DNA from: Methylophaga sp.
GTDB taxonomy: Bacteria; Pseudomonadota; Gammaproteobacteria; Nitrosococcales; Methylophagaceae
Reading direction: 5' to 3'
Assembly (NCBI GenBank): GCA_002733505.1
Contig: NVVW01000021.1
Coordinates: forward strand, 1 to 37,682
Length of the DNA: 37,682 bases
Part shown: piece after piece, positions 23,870-34,379 of the stretch
How positions within the stretch are numbered: position 1 is the first letter of the stretch
Layout of the letters: every line of letters begins with the position of its first letter
Translations under genes and position numbers: made by a program
The notes under the pieces: model-generated
Databases searched by the model: none
Seen by the model: the letters and a program-made list of their open reading frames with translations, nothing else
Told to the model about the DNA's origin: nothing

Positions 23870-25612
23870 GTGGAGTTAAGCGGCGGTGAAATTCTCATTC
23901 GTTCTTTAAAAGACGAAGGTGTTGAATTTTTATTTGGTTATCCTGGCGGTGCGGTCTTGCATATTTACGATGCAATCTACCGACAAGATGATGTGAAGCA
24001 TATTTTAGTGCGGCATGAGCAGGCTGCAACCCATGCGGCAGATGGTTATGCGCGCGCGACAGGTAAACCTGGCGTGGTTTTGGTTACATCGGGTCCGGGT
24101 GCAACGAATGCTGTCACCGGTATTGCTACGGCTTATATGGACTCTATTCCAATGGTGGTTATCACTGGGCAAGTTCCTACTGCAGTTATTGGCAGTGATG
24201 CTTTTCAAGAGGTTGATGCTGTGGGTATTACACGCCCTTGTGTAAAGCATAATTTCCTTGTTAAAGATGTCAATAAAATTGCTGAAACAATGAAAAAAGC
24301 ATTTTATGTAGCAACCACGGGGCGCCCTGGTCCGGTTGTGGTTGATATCCCTAAAGATATTACTGATCCTGCGATTAAAGTACCTTATAACTATCCAGAT
24401 AAGATCACCATGCGATCTTATCAACCGACGGTAAAAGGGCACTCGGGTCAGATCAAACGCGCTGTTGAAATGTTATTGAATGCTAAAAAGCCAATGATTT
24501 ATTCAGGCGGTGGCGTGGTATTGGGTAATGCATCGGAAGAGTTGCGCAGTTTTGTTCGTAATTTAGGTTATCCAATTACTACAACATTGATGGGCTTGGG
24601 TTCATATCCTGCTAGTGATGAGCTATTTATGGGTATGTTAGGTATGCACGGTACATATGAATCAAATATGGCGATGCATGCCTGTGATGTATTGATTGCC
24701 ATTGGTGCGCGTTTTGATGATCGGGTAACAGGTAAAATTGCTGAATTCTGCCCTGATGCTCAGATCATCCATATTGATATCGATCCCTCATCCATTTCAA
24801 AAACGATTATGGTTGACATTCCGATTGTGGGTGATGTGGCTACCGTATTGCAGGAAATGAATCACATTATTACTACGGGCAACAAACAGACTAAGAAAAA
24901 AGATATTGATGCGTGGTGGAAAGTGATTAATGGCTGGCGGGCTAAAAAATGCATGTCTTATGACAAAAATAGCGACAAGATCAAACCACAAGCAGCTGTT
25001 GAAATAGTGCATGAGATCACTAAAGGCGATGCCTATGTGACTTCAGATGTAGGTCAGCATCAAATGTGGGCTGCGCAATATTATGGCTTTGAAAAACCGA
25101 ATCGTTGGATTAACTCTGGCGGTTTAGGAACGATGGGCTTTGGTTTGCCGGCAGCAATGGGCGTGCAGTTAGCATTTCCTGATGAAACCGTAGTGTGTAT
25201 CACTGGCGAAGGCAGTATTCAGATGTGTATTCAGGAGCTATCAACCTGTTTGCAATACGGCTTGCCGATCAAGATCATTGCGTTAAATAATCGTTATTTA
25301 GGCATGGTACGTCAATGGCAAGAATTCTTTTATAAAGAGCGTTATTCGCATTCTTATATGGAATCATTGCCTGACTTTGTTAAATTAGCAGAGGCTTACG
25401 GGCATGTCGGTATTCGAATTGAAGATCCTGCTGATCTTCGCTCAGGCTTAGAAAAAGCCTTTGCACTGAAAGATCGTTTGGTCTTTGTTGATATTGTGAC
25501 TGATCAGATGGAAAATGTGTATCCAATGATTGCACATGGTAAGGCACATAATGAAATGCATTTATCACCGCACTGTGACTTGCCCCAAGATCCAGAAAGA
25601 GAATTATCATAA
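23870..25612 (+). CDS. ilvI: Acetolactate synthase, large (catalytic) subunit
   Basis: Thiamine-diphosphate enzyme for the first common step of valine/isoleucine synthesis. The 580 residues are colinear with E. coli IlvI: '[18 protein letters not shown]', the cofactor Glu in '[23 protein letters not shown]', '[32 protein letters not shown]', and the diphosphate site '[19 protein letters not shown] ... [17 protein letters not shown]'. The usual GDG of the site is GEG here; I recall Glu in other gammaproteobacteria too, so it is probably tolerated. The start is GTG at 23870, with AGGGGA 5-6 nt upstream. A 1-nt overlap (TAATG) with ilvH couples translation. Genes ilvI-ilvH-ilvC are in pathway order. 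Confidence 0.96.
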   Translation: MELSGGEILIRSLKDEGVEFLFGYPGGAVLHIYDAIYRQDDVKHILVRHEQAATHAADGYARATGKPGVVLVTSGPGATNAVTGIATAYMDSIPMVVITGQVPTAVIGSDAFQEVDAVGITRPCVKHNFLVKDVNKIAETMKKAFYVATTGRPGPVVVDIPKDITDPAIKVPYNYPDKITMRSYQPTVKGHSGQIKRAVEMLLNAKKPMIYSGGGVVLGNASEELRSFVRNLGYPITTTLMGLGSYPASDELFMGMLGMHGTYESNMAMHACDVLIAIGARFDDRVTGKIAEFCPDAQIIHIDIDPSSISKTIMVDIPIVGDVATVLQEMNHIITTGNKQTKKKDIDAWWKVINGWRAKKCMSYDKNSDKIKPQAAVEIVHEITKGDAYVTSDVGQHQMWAAQYYGFEKPNRWINSGGLGTMGFGLPAAMGVQLAFPDETVVCITGEGSIQMCIQELSTCLQYGLPIKIIALNNRYLGMVRQWQEFFYKERYSHSYMESLPDFVKLAEAYGHVGIRIEDPADLRSGLEKAFALKDRLVFVDIVTDQMENVYPMIAHGKAHNEMHLSPHCDLPQDPERELS

Positions 25613-26106
25613 TGCGCCATATTATTTCTATTTTGATTGAAAATGAGGCTGGAGCATTGTCGCGCGTAGTAGGTTTATTTTCTGCCCGCGCTTATAATAT
25701 TGAGTCATTAACAGTTGCACCAACTGAAGATGAATCGTTATCTAGAATTACTATTGTGGCGATTGGTACCGATCAAATTATTGAGCAGATCACCAAACAA
25801 CTTAATAAGTTAATTGATGTAGTGAAATTGTTAGATCTTTCTGATGGTCCACACATTGAACGTGAAATGGTATTGATAAAAGTTAAAGCAGCAACTATGG
25901 CGCAACGTGGTGATATTAAACGATTATCAGATATTTTCCGAGGACATATTATCGATGTAACAACATCAAATTACACGATTGAACTAACGGGTTCTGGACG
26001 AAAAGTAGATTCGTTTATAGAAGCATTAGCTGAACATAAAATTTTAGAAACAGTGCGTTCAGGGGTGTCTGGTATTGCCCGTGGCGATAAGATATTACAC
26101 GTATAA
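25612..26106 (+). CDS. ilvH: Acetolactate synthase, small (regulatory) subunit
   Basis: The 164-residue protein has the N-terminal ACT domain ('[23 protein letters not shown]', 'YNIESLTVAPTEDESLSRITIVAIG') that binds valine for feedback inhibition, and the C-terminal small-subunit domain ('EREMVLIKVKAATMAQRGDIKRL', 'VSGIARGDKILHV'). Length equals IlvH of E. coli (163). It activates the large subunit and confers valine sensitivity. The 166-nt gap to ilvC contains a weak hairpin (GCTCACTT/AAGTGC at 26164-26180 with TTTT) that could attenuate readthrough. Confidence 0.96.
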   Translation: MRHIISILIENEAGALSRVVGLFSARAYNIESLTVAPTEDESLSRITIVAIGTDQIIEQITKQLNKLIDVVKLLDLSDGPHIEREMVLIKVKAATMAQRGDIKRLSDIFRGHIIDVTTSNYTIELTGSGRKVDSFIEALAEHKILETVRSGVSGIARGDKILHV

Positions 26107-26269
26107 GAGATATTTCATGATGCATCTTTTCCGTCATGGCGGCGTTAAAAATAATATAAAACTGCTCACTTACTAAGTGCTTTTAGATTATTTTTGCCTT
26201 GCCCTGACGAAAAATATTTTTCATGAAAATACCTCAAGATTTACATATTTTGAAGAATTAAGGAATTAA

Positions 26270-27289
<1,020 letters not shown>

Positions 27290-27340
27290 ATTCAGTTTAT
27301 TTACTGTCGTTATTTCCAAGGATGGAGATAATAAACAAGA

Positions 27341-27364
27341 AAGCCTCACTCTGAGGCTTTTTTT
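27341..27364 (+). terminator. Rho-independent terminator after ilvC, overlapping the S24-like gene end
   Basis: Perfect 8-bp stem AAGCCTCA/TGAGGCTT, loop CTC, then TTTTTT on the plus strand. The same bases encode the last residues and stop of the convergent minus-strand gene, and A-tracts upstream make it partly bidirectional. Confidence 0.92.
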
Positions 27365-27651
27365 ATTTCTATCACTCGGCCTATTATGCTAATGATGTGT
27401 AACGGTTCCTCAATTTCGACCTTGGTAGCATCAAAAATAAGTATCACTGTTTCTCGATCTAATAATAATCTGCATACTACAATCGATTCTTCATATGTGA
27501 TAACGTAAATATCGCCACTGATAATGAACTTCTGATTGATATCTACCACCAAAAAATCACCTTCATTTACAGTAGGTGACATATTAGAACCACGCATGGT
27601 ATAGGCTTTAAAATTCCTGATCTGTTCAGAGTCTTCATTTTTATAAATCAT
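27346..27651 (-). CDS. Stand-alone S24/LexA-like domain lacking catalytic Ser and Lys
   Basis: The 101-residue protein is a LexA/UmuD-type S24 beta domain without a DNA-binding part: 'AYTMRGSNMSPTVNEGDFLVVDINQKFIISGDIYVI' aligns with the 'GxSMxPtlxdGDxvlvd' block, followed by 'ESIVVCRLLLD', 'IISIIGRVIEI'. At the place of the catalytic Ser (before Met) stands Asn23, and at the place of the catalytic Lys (V-K-R-L) stands Cys60, so self-cleavage is not expected. It may be a fragment of an XRE/LexA-type repressor or a domesticated binding domain. Its stop lies inside the ilvC terminator. It starts 4 nt after the TIGR03790 gene and is probably co-transcribed with it. Confidence 0.72.
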   Translation of the reverse strand: MIYKNEDSEQIRNFKAYTMRGSNMSPTVNEGDFLVVDINQKFIISGDIYVITYEESIVVCRLLLDRETVILIFDATKVEIEEPLHIISIIGRVIEIKKASE

Positions 27652-27655
27652 AGTA

Positions 27656-28936
27656 TTACTTTTTCTCTAGAACACGGTATCGCTGCGCTGTGGCTTGTGG
27701 GATAGCAATATGTAGTATTTCTTTACGCCACTTAAATTTTGCTTTAACTTTCAGCCATGATGCAGATTCATCTTGCTGAGCTTCTACACGATAGGATTTA
27801 TCAGGATCTAATTCTTGGCTACGAATTATAAGTGTTTCATCATCGAACGCTATTTTAGTTCTATTCCATGGTCTTGCTAACGGTTCTCCAATAAACAAGC
27901 CTTCTCCAGGTTGTTGTACTGATTTCCAATAGGCTTCGACCAGAGAATCACCGTATAAATAAGAGGGGATAAGTACCTGCGGGTTTGGAAATTTTTCAAT
28001 GTAATTACAAGGCTCTACCACCGCTCCGTAGCTTCCGGTTACTCCCGCTTCTAACCAGCGAAACGCTTTCATTTGTCCCGAGTTTTCAATTCCCATACCT
28101 CCGGTAGAAGTAAGGTGATCAGCTATAGCGCCAGCAAGATAATGGTTTGTTTTAATTGCAGGCACATGCGTTAAACCGGTGTGATAAAACATAATATTCT
28201 GTTTGTTCTTTATTTGGGTTGATGTTTTATTCCAACGATCATCGATATATTGAACTCGTAAATCTTTTCGATCGCCCCACAAATCTGAAAATTGTTTAAA
28301 TATTGGCCAGCGGGTGCTACGTGCAGCATCGTGCGTTCTTATCAAATAGGCGTTACTTATAGGATGAGTATTATCTGCAGCAACCCCTCGATCAATCAGC
28401 TCTTTAGCTTGAATAAGTGTTTTTCCGCTGAGCATCATGCTTAATCTTAGCGGAGAACTTTGCTGCCATAGTGTGCTGGATCCGCTGTTAAAAAAGGGGC
28501 TATTAGCTGTTTTATGGCACCCCGTCCTTTTTTTTGTTGGATGGCTACAATATTTTGTATCAAAACCCAATGCAAAAGCACTGGTAATCGACATACACTC
28601 AACGCGATAGGGCGCATGCCACGTTATAACTATAAGCTTGATATTGTCAGTTAAATGGGGGGTAATTTGTTGATATATTTCCTCAAATTTCGCACGGCTA
28701 ATTTGAGCAGGGTTACGGAAAATATCGACAGGGACTACTTGTGAAAATGGGATATGACGCTGCTCAGCATAATAATCAGCAACTTGTTTAGAAAATGCAT
28801 TAAACGTTTTATATAAAACTAGCACATTGTCACCGCTGAGCTTAGCGGGCAACTGAACCTCAGGAATATCTTTGGCCAGAGCTGTTGTTGAGAGTAATGT
28901 GAGTAGAATTAAAACCCAACTAATTCGAATGTTCAT
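27656..28936 (-). CDS. TIGR03790 family exported protein
   Basis: I start at ATG 28936 (426 residues), because the earlier ATG at 28966 lies inside a repeat unit and would bury the signal peptide. 'MNIRISWVLILLTLLSTTALA' is a good signal peptide cut after ALA. The rest fits TIGR03790: 'NVLVLYKTFNAFSKQVADYYAEQRHIPFSQVV', 'IKLIVITWHAPYRVE', 'GSYGAVVEPCNYIEKFPNPQVLIPSYLYGDSLVEAYW' and 'LFIGEPLARPW'. The family is secreted or periplasmic in several proteobacteria; function unknown. It contains several Cys residues (about five in the mature part), fitting an oxidising compartment. Confidence 0.85.
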   Translation of the reverse strand: MNIRISWVLILLTLLSTTALAKDIPEVQLPAKLSGDNVLVLYKTFNAFSKQVADYYAEQRHIPFSQVVPVDIFRNPAQISRAKFEEIYQQITPHLTDNIKLIVITWHAPYRVECMSITSAFALGFDTKYCSHPTKKRTGCHKTANSPFFNSGSSTLWQQSSPLRLSMMLSGKTLIQAKELIDRGVAADNTHPISNAYLIRTHDAARSTRWPIFKQFSDLWGDRKDLRVQYIDDRWNKTSTQIKNKQNIMFYHTGLTHVPAIKTNHYLAGAIADHLTSTGGMGIENSGQMKAFRWLEAGVTGSYGAVVEPCNYIEKFPNPQVLIPSYLYGDSLVEAYWKSVQQPGEGLFIGEPLARPWNRTKIAFDDETLIIRSQELDPDKSYRVEAQQDESASWLKVKAKFKWRKEILHIAIPQATAQRYRVLEKK

Positions 28937-28948
28937 CTTTTTAGTTTC

Positions 28949-29112
28949 TAGGGAGACTCTGAACAAGTCTGGACGAAATAGATTGCGTACAGAATATTCA
29001 AATTCAAGGCAAAAAGTGCGCGTAATAGCGAGCTATTGCGAAGATTTTTAACGCGGAAGTTGGATATTATGTGCGTAATGTATAAGTTCATGACTTGATC
29101 AGAGGCTCCCTA
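28949..29112. repeat. MITE-like repeat, family B, copy 1 (abuts hflD)
   Basis: A ~164-bp unit ending in inverted termini TAGGGAGxCTCTGAxCAAGTC on both sides. The centre holds a small palindrome AATAGC-TC-GCTATT. The reverse complement of this unit is about three-quarters identical by eye to 34508-34661, including the run CTCTGATCAAGTCATGAACT. The end nearest hflD contributes the TAG stop codon. No coding capacity. Confidence 0.85.
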
Positions 29113-29736
29113 TCGTAGTAACGACGTTGCAATTTTTAGCATTTTATTGCTGTGGAAAATAAAATGCCAACGCTTTCCACCTTTTTGTCGCCATAAAATA
29201 GCCGCACGAATACCAGCCAACAATAATGCCCGTACTCGATTCACATTATCAGCCTGTTGTAAAAATCTAGGTTCGCCTTGCACTTGAATACGCGGACTTA
29301 ACTCACTAATGGTGCGATGATAGATGTCAGCAAAACGGGCGATAACTTGTGGGTTATTAATGTCGCCAAAATACTCGATTTGTTGTGGAATTTGTTCAAT
29401 TTCACGACTAATAAGATCCATCATAGCCGGTCGTTTTGCAAGTTGCCTCTCTAAATGAAGTAGATTAATAGCATAACGTAATAGCTGGACATCTTTTTTG
29501 TCTTTGCTTTTTGATAGCTGGCTATTGAATTGCTTTAAGCCAGACTTTAATTGGCCTATATCACCGTATACCGCTTCTGTGCTAGGTGCATCAAGAGCAA
29601 GCAGGCTATTAAGAACAGTTTCAAAATTAGCCTGTTCAATCTGACCTGTTTCAGCAATTTGCTGAACCAATGTTATGGCTTGCATGAGTGCAGCCAAAGC
29701 AATAACGCGATCACGCTCTTTATTGGTCGTACTCAT
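29110..29736 (-). CDS. hflD: HflD family protein
   Basis: The 208-residue alpha-helical protein matches HflD (213 residues in E. coli): '[41 protein letters not shown]', '[14 protein letters not shown]', '[15 protein letters not shown]' and '[21 protein letters not shown]'. In E. coli it is a membrane-associated partner of lambda CII and is found next to mnmA. It follows mnmA with a 4-nt ATGA overlap. The stop codon TAG coincides with the end of the family B repeat, so the C-terminus may have been set by that insertion. In E. coli purB follows; here it does not. Confidence 0.93.
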   Translation of the reverse strand: MSTTNKERDRVIALAALMQAITLVQQIAETGQIEQANFETVLNSLLALDAPSTEAVYGDIGQLKSGLKQFNSQLSKSKDKKDVQLLRYAINLLHLERQLAKRPAMMDLISREIEQIPQQIEYFGDINNPQVIARFADIYHRTISELSPRIQVQGEPRFLQQADNVNRVRALLLAGIRAAILWRQKGGKRWHFIFHSNKMLKIATSLLR

Positions 29737-30842
29737 GGATGAACTCCCGGTGCATCAGTGCTGACAATTATACCGCCCCCTAAACAATCATCGTCTAAGT
29801 AAAAAACAACCGATTGCCCCGGTGTTACTGCTCGCTGTTTGTCTTCAAATATAACATTAATATTGCCATTCTCATCTTGGTTAATTGTGCAGGCTTGATC
29901 AGCTTGGCGATAACGTGTTTTTGCCATGGCTTTACATGGCAAAGAAGGTGGCTTTCCCGCAACCCACGATAATTGCTGCGCTTTTAAAGACTGGCTGTGT
30001 AACCATGGATGATCGCCTTGTACGACATAAAGAATTTTATTTTTCATATCTTTACCGGCAACAAACCACGGCTCGCCAGAACTGTCTTTTCTTCCTCCAA
30101 TTCCTAAACCTTGCCGCTGACCCAAGGTGTAATACATTAAACCTTGATGTTGGCCGATAACTTCACCTTCGGGTGTTTGCATCTCGCCTGGTTGGGCAGG
30201 AATATAACGACTTAAAAACTCACGAAAACGGCGTTCTCCAATAAAACAAATGCCGGTACTGTCTTTTTTATCATGGGTAATAAAGCCTGCTTGCTCGGCA
30301 ATACGCCGTACTTCTGGCTTGGGAAGTTCGCCTAAAGGGAAGAGGGTGCGCGATAATTGATCCTGCCCTAAAGTATACAAAAAATAGCTTTGATCTTTAT
30401 TATGATCAAGCCCTTTTAACAGATGAAAGCCACCATCACGTTGTTCGACACGGGCGTAATGACCCGTAGCGATCATATAGCCACCTAACTGCAAGGCATG
30501 GTCTAAAAAGGCTTTGAACTTGATTTCACGATTGCATAAAATGTCGGGGTTAGGTGTGCGACCAGCACGGTATTCATCAAGGAAATTCTTAAATACATAA
30601 TCCCAATATTCCATAGCAAAGTTTGCTTGATGAAACGGAATATTGATTTTATCTGCAACGGAATTGGCATCATCACGATCTTCAGCGAGAGTACACTCAC
30701 TTTCTTCAGCAAAGTCTACCCAGTTTTTCATAAACATGCCTTCAACATCATAGCCTTGTTGCTGCAATAAAAGGGCTGCTACCGATGAATCTACACCACC
30801 AGAAAGGCCGACTACGACTTTGTTTTTATTATTTTCAGACAT
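29733..30842 (-). CDS. mnmA: tRNA-specific 2-thiouridylase
   Basis: MnmA places sulfur on U34 of Lys, Glu and Gln tRNAs with sulfur from the Tus relay. The 369-residue protein has the PP-loop '[20 protein letters not shown]', the Asp/Cys pair in '[22 protein letters not shown]', the second catalytic Cys in '[20 protein letters not shown]', and '[15 protein letters not shown]'-like loop (here '[15 protein letters not shown]'). It lies 2 nt after nudJ and overlaps hflD by 4 nt, the E. coli order. Confidence 0.97.
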   Translation of the reverse strand: MSENNKNKVVVGLSGGVDSSVAALLLQQQGYDVEGMFMKNWVDFAEESECTLAEDRDDANSVADKINIPFHQANFAMEYWDYVFKNFLDEYRAGRTPNPDILCNREIKFKAFLDHALQLGGYMIATGHYARVEQRDGGFHLLKGLDHNKDQSYFLYTLGQDQLSRTLFPLGELPKPEVRRIAEQAGFITHDKKDSTGICFIGERRFREFLSRYIPAQPGEMQTPEGEVIGQHQGLMYYTLGQRQGLGIGGRKDSSGEPWFVAGKDMKNKILYVVQGDHPWLHSQSLKAQQLSWVAGKPPSLPCKAMAKTRYRQADQACTINQDENGNINVIFEDKQRAVTPGQSVVFYLDDDCLGGGIIVSTDAPGVHP

Positions 30843-30844
30843 AT

Positions 30845-31285
30845 TTAATTGTGTAACAGTATTAATGGGTAACGGTGGCCAGCAAGATAATCATTTAAAC
30901 AATCTTGAACGAGTGGGCTACGGAACTCTTTTTCCCTTGGTGTTAATTGTTGCTGATCCAACCATAATACTTGGTGTATATCGGGATCTAATTCTAGACG
31001 TGGATCGGCTTGAATTGCATTACCCGTAAAGCAATACCGAATATAGGTTTTCCCATTATCAGGTATTTGCCATCGATAAATGCCTACCAAGGCCGTGGGT
31101 TTAAATGTCCACGTTGTTTCTTCACGCGTTTCACGTATCACCGCTTCGATCAGGCTTTCGCCTGATTCGAGGTGACCTGCGGGCTGATTGAGCGTCATCT
31201 TGCCGTTTATTTCTTCCTCGACCATCAGAAAGCGGTGGTCGAGTTCGATGACTGCGGCGACGGTAGTGCGTGGTGTCCAAATCAT
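30845..31285 (-). CDS. nudJ: NUDIX hydrolase, NudJ-type phosphatase
   Basis: The 146-residue NUDIX protein has the Nudix box '[23 protein letters not shown]' with the final Gly-hydrophobic of the box changed to Thr-Trp, a change seen in other NudJ proteins as I recall. Similar to E. coli NudJ (YmfB), which dephosphorylates HMP-PP and nucleoside triphosphates: '[25 protein letters not shown]', '[23 protein letters not shown]', '[22 protein letters not shown]'. Located between rluE and mnmA as in E. coli. Its first 155 nt are also covered in another frame by the rluE tail. Confidence 0.93.
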   Translation of the reverse strand: MIWTPRTTVAAVIELDHRFLMVEEEINGKMTLNQPAGHLESGESLIEAVIRETREETTWTFKPTALVGIYRWQIPDNGKTYIRYCFTGNAIQADPRLELDPDIHQVLWLDQQQLTPREKEFRSPLVQDCLNDYLAGHRYPLILLHN

Positions 31286-31856
31286 TATTAGATTTTACCA
31301 TGCCCGAGTTAAGATCAGCAGCCACAACTTCCAACCATTTTCCTGATTCGAGATTATCAATAGTCCAATCTCCAATTGCATAGCGTATTAAACGCAATGT
31401 AGGATGCCCAATAGCCGCAGTCATGCGGCGTACTTGGCGATTCTTTCCTTCTGTTATTTTAAGCTCTATCCACTGTGTTGGAATGGCTTTTCGTTGTCGA
31501 ATTGGAGGAATGCGCGGCCAAATATCAGGAGTGGCTATTAATTTGGCTTGGGCGGGGCGAGTCGTTCCGTCTTTAAGCTTAATGCCAAGGCGTAATTTTT
31601 CTAATTTTTCTTCGTTGGGGATGTTTTCAACTTGTACCCAGTAAGTTTTATCTAGTTTATGTTTGGGATCACTAATTTTATGCTGTAACACCCCGGAGTC
31701 AGTGAGCAAAACTAAACCTTCACTGTCACGGTCAAGACGACCAGCAGGGTAAACTTTAGCTACATTCACGAAGTCTTTTAATGTTTTTTGTCCCGATTTA
31801 CCGGTAAACTGTGTCAACACATCATAAGGTTTATTAAAAATGATAAGTTTTGTCAT
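31131..31856 (-). CDS. rluE: 23S rRNA pseudouridine(2457) synthase RluE, with long overlapping tail
   Basis: RluE makes pseudouridine 2457 of 23S rRNA. 'LIIFNKPYDVLTQFTG', the catalytic GRLDRDSEGL (Asp42), 'LDKTYWVQVE', 'WIELKITEGKNRQVRRMTAAIGHPTLRLIRYAIG' identify it. The fold should finish near residue 178 ('SGKWLEV'), but the frame continues another 60 residues into nudJ, giving a very basic stretch ([20 protein letters not shown] at its centre). Either the ancestral stop was lost and the tail is tolerated, or the tail binds rRNA. First gene of the operon rluE-nudJ-mnmA-hflD. Confidence 0.92.
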   Translation of the reverse strand: MTKLIIFNKPYDVLTQFTGKSGQKTLKDFVNVAKVYPAGRLDRDSEGLVLLTDSGVLQHKISDPKHKLDKTYWVQVENIPNEEKLEKLRLGIKLKDGTTRPAQAKLIATPDIWPRIPPIRQRKAIPTQWIELKITEGKNRQVRRMTAAIGHPTLRLIRYAIGDWTIDNLESGKWLEVVAADLNSGMVKSNNDLDTTHYRRRSHRTRPPLSDGRGRNKRQDDAQSARRSPRIRRKPDRSGDT

Positions 31857-31976
31857 GGAATGTGAACTGTAATATTATAGGATAGAAGTTTATTATGTAT
31901 ACTCTGTACTTTATTATGTTATAAAAGTTGAGAGAAGATTAATAATCCATGTGCAATACGATATGAAAAATAGTGT

Positions 31977-34379
31977 ATGTTTTCAAAACTAAAATCAAAA
32001 CTATCTATTTATTCAAAGCTACGTCTTATTATTACACGTGTGCTGGTGATATCTTTTCTTCTACTGTTTATTTTATTAACAGTTCATAACATTTATCAAT
32101 CCGTTCAAAATGAACGTAAGTATATTCAAGTAATGTCCAATCTTGTTATTAGCGATATTAGCTCAGCGCTAGCGTCTAATGATGCTGTTGAAGCAACGCA
32201 AACATTAAAAATGCTATTGACAAGTTTCTCTCCCATCATATATGCCACAATAATTGATAGCAATAAGCAAACATTTGCTAGTTTAGGTGAGGCATCTGCT
32301 AGCGACAGTCAATTTTGGGAGGCTATTAATTATAAACAATCTGTATTCAATGATAATATAACAATTGGTGAGCTTAATATAACAGTCAGTTTGTCTACAC
32401 TTAGAGCGGATATTATAGCAAGCTTAACGATCTTTGCACTAGCATTAACAAGCACTTTATTTTTAGCTTTATTTCTAATTCCCAACTTTGCATCAACCAT
32501 TGTTGAGCCGATTAAAAAGTTAGCCGAAACGGCCAGAATTATTACTAAAACAGAAAAATATGGGCTCCGTACCGAAAAATATAGCGATGATGAAGTTGGC
32601 GAATTAACGGATACTGTAAATGAAATGCTCGATTTAATCGAAAAGCGGGATAGCGAGTTACGCATTGCCGCTACTGCTTTTAATACTCAAGAAGCTATAG
32701 TTATCACTGATACAGATAGAAATATTATCCGTGTTAACCCTGCTTATACAAGAATAACGGGCTATGAATTGGCTGATGTAGTAGGTAAAAACCCTCTCAC
32801 TTTGACCGCGACTCTTCAAGAGGAAGATTTATTTAAAACGATCGATGCTGATATTTCAGAAAATGAGTTTTGGAAGGGTGAATTAATAGGCCTCCATAAA
32901 AATGGCTATCGCTATCCTGCGGACTATATGATTACTGTCGTGAAAAACATTGGCAACGAAGTCACTAATTATGTAATGACCTTTGCTGATGTTAGTGAGC
33001 GCGTTGCTTCTGAAGAAAAGATCCGACATTTGGCTTTTTATGACTCTTTAACACAATTACCTAATCGGCGATTATTACTTGAGCGTTTAAAGGTTGCAAT
33101 GAAAACAAGTGAGCGACACAATTTGTTTGGCGCACTATTTTTTCTTGATTTAGATAAATTCAAAATACTAAATGATTCTAAAGGCCACCATTATGGAGAC
33201 ATGTTACTGATTGAGGTTGCAACAAGGCTATCTGACATAATACGTGCTGAAGATACTGTTGCTAGGTTAGGTGGTGATGAATTTGTGGTAATGATTGAGC
33301 GTTTAGATCAAAATGAAATGCTTGCTATGAACGAAGCAAATACTGTGGGTAACAAAATTGTATCTGCCTTAAATCAACCCTATTCTCTTGATGACTTTAT
33401 CTATAATTCATCATCAAGTGTTGGCGTAACCTTATTTCATAGTGATGATAGTGATATAGCAACCCTATTATCACAAGCAGATACAGCAATGTATGCTGCA
33501 AAAAATGCAGGTAGAAATACATTACAATTTTTTGGGGTAGAGTTGCAAGATGCTATGCAAAGAAGAATTTCTGATGAGCAAGCATTGCGTGTGGCTGTTG
33601 GTGAGCAACAATTAGAATTGTATTATCAGATTCAAGTTAATAACGAGGGACAAGCAGAGGGAGCAGAGGCATTAATTCGTTGGCATCATCCAACCCGAGG
33701 ATTAGTACTTCCGTCAGATTTTATCCCGCTTGCCGAGGAAGTTCACATTATTGAAGATATTGGCCTCTGGGTCATTGAAACGGCTTGCCAGAAATTAGAG
33801 CAATGGCAACAAACAGATGTAACAAAACATCTTATCTTATCAATTAATATTAGTGCCTTACATTTTCAAAAAGATGACTTCGTAACTAAATTATTACACA
33901 TTGTTAAAAGTTATGACATTAAGCCTCAAAAATTAAATCTCGAACTCACAGAAACGGTCGTATTAGAAAATATAGATATCGCTATTTTAAAGATGAAACA
34001 AATAAAAGTGGCAGGCATAACTATTTCCATGGATGATTTTGGTACAGGTTACTCTTCATTAAATTATGTTAGTCGCTTACCTGTTGATCAAATTAAGATT
34101 GATCGATCATTTGTTTCTCGGTCGATGGATAGTGAGCACGATAAATTGATTATAAAAATGGTCATTGCGCTAGGCCATATGTTAAAGATTGATGTTGTTG
34201 CAGAAGGGGTTGAAATTGAATCACAGTTTATCTTGTTACAAGAGATGGGTTGTGATTATTATCAAGGCCATTATTTTGGCAAGCCTATGCCAATTTTAGA
34301 ACTTGAACTAGTATTGCAGAATAATTATTTCTCCCATATGGAAATAGAAGGTATTGACTTCAAGAATTCAATTACATAG
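31977..34379 (+). CDS. Membrane-bound GGDEF-EAL cyclic-di-GMP protein with HAMP and PAS
   Basis: An 800-residue signalling protein. One membrane helix at about 18-42, an extracytoplasmic sensor (43-150, resembling CHASE8), a second helix (150-172), HAMP (173-226), PAS (230-340, 'RIAATAFNTQEAIVITDTDRNIIRVNPAYTRITGY'), GGDEF (350-510) and EAL (540-790). The cyclase motif GGDEF (432-436) is intact, and an RxxD inhibitory site lies five residues before it (RAED). The EAL motif (564-566), 'NLELTETVVLEN', 'MDDFGTGYSSLNY', 'IKIDRSFV' and 'VVAEGVE' are intact, so both activities are possible and the net direction cannot be told. It stands alone; the ribosome binding site before ATG 31977 is poor. Confidence 0.92.
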   Translation: MFSKLKSKLSIYSKLRLIITRVLVISFLLLFILLTVHNIYQSVQNERKYIQVMSNLVISDISSALASNDAVEATQTLKMLLTSFSPIIYATIIDSNKQTFASLGEASASDSQFWEAINYKQSVFNDNITIGELNITVSLSTLRADIIASLTIFALALTSTLFLALFLIPNFASTIVEPIKKLAETARIITKTEKYGLRTEKYSDDEVGELTDTVNEMLDLIEKRDSELRIAATAFNTQEAIVITDTDRNIIRVNPAYTRITGYELADVVGKNPLTLTATLQEEDLFKTIDADISENEFWKGELIGLHKNGYRYPADYMITVVKNIGNEVTNYVMTFADVSERVASEEKIRHLAFYDSLTQLPNRRLLLERLKVAMKTSERHNLFGALFFLDLDKFKILNDSKGHHYGDMLLIEVATRLSDIIRAEDTVARLGGDEFVVMIERLDQNEMLAMNEANTVGNKIVSALNQPYSLDDFIYNSSSSVGVTLFHSDDSDIATLLSQADTAMYAAKNAGRNTLQFFGVELQDAMQRRISDEQALRVAVGEQQLELYYQIQVNNEGQAEGAEALIRWHHPTRGLVLPSDFIPLAEEVHIIEDIGLWVIETACQKLEQWQQTDVTKHLILSINISALHFQKDDFVTKLLHIVKSYDIKPQKLNLELTETVVLENIDIAILKMKQIKVAGITISMDDFGTGYSSLNYVSRLPVDQIKIDRSFVSRSMDSEHDKLIIKMVIALGHMLKIDVVAEGVEIESQFILLQEMGCDYYQGHYFGKPMPILELELVLQNNYFSHMEIEGIDFKNSIT

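Noticed and set aside
24005..24442. 145-codon minus-strand frame inside ilvI
   Set aside because: Shadow of a strongly conserved gene with His/Arg/Cys-rich nonsense composition.
28936..28966. Upstream ATG for the TIGR03790 protein
   Set aside because: It lies inside the repeat and would put ten charged residues before the signal peptide.
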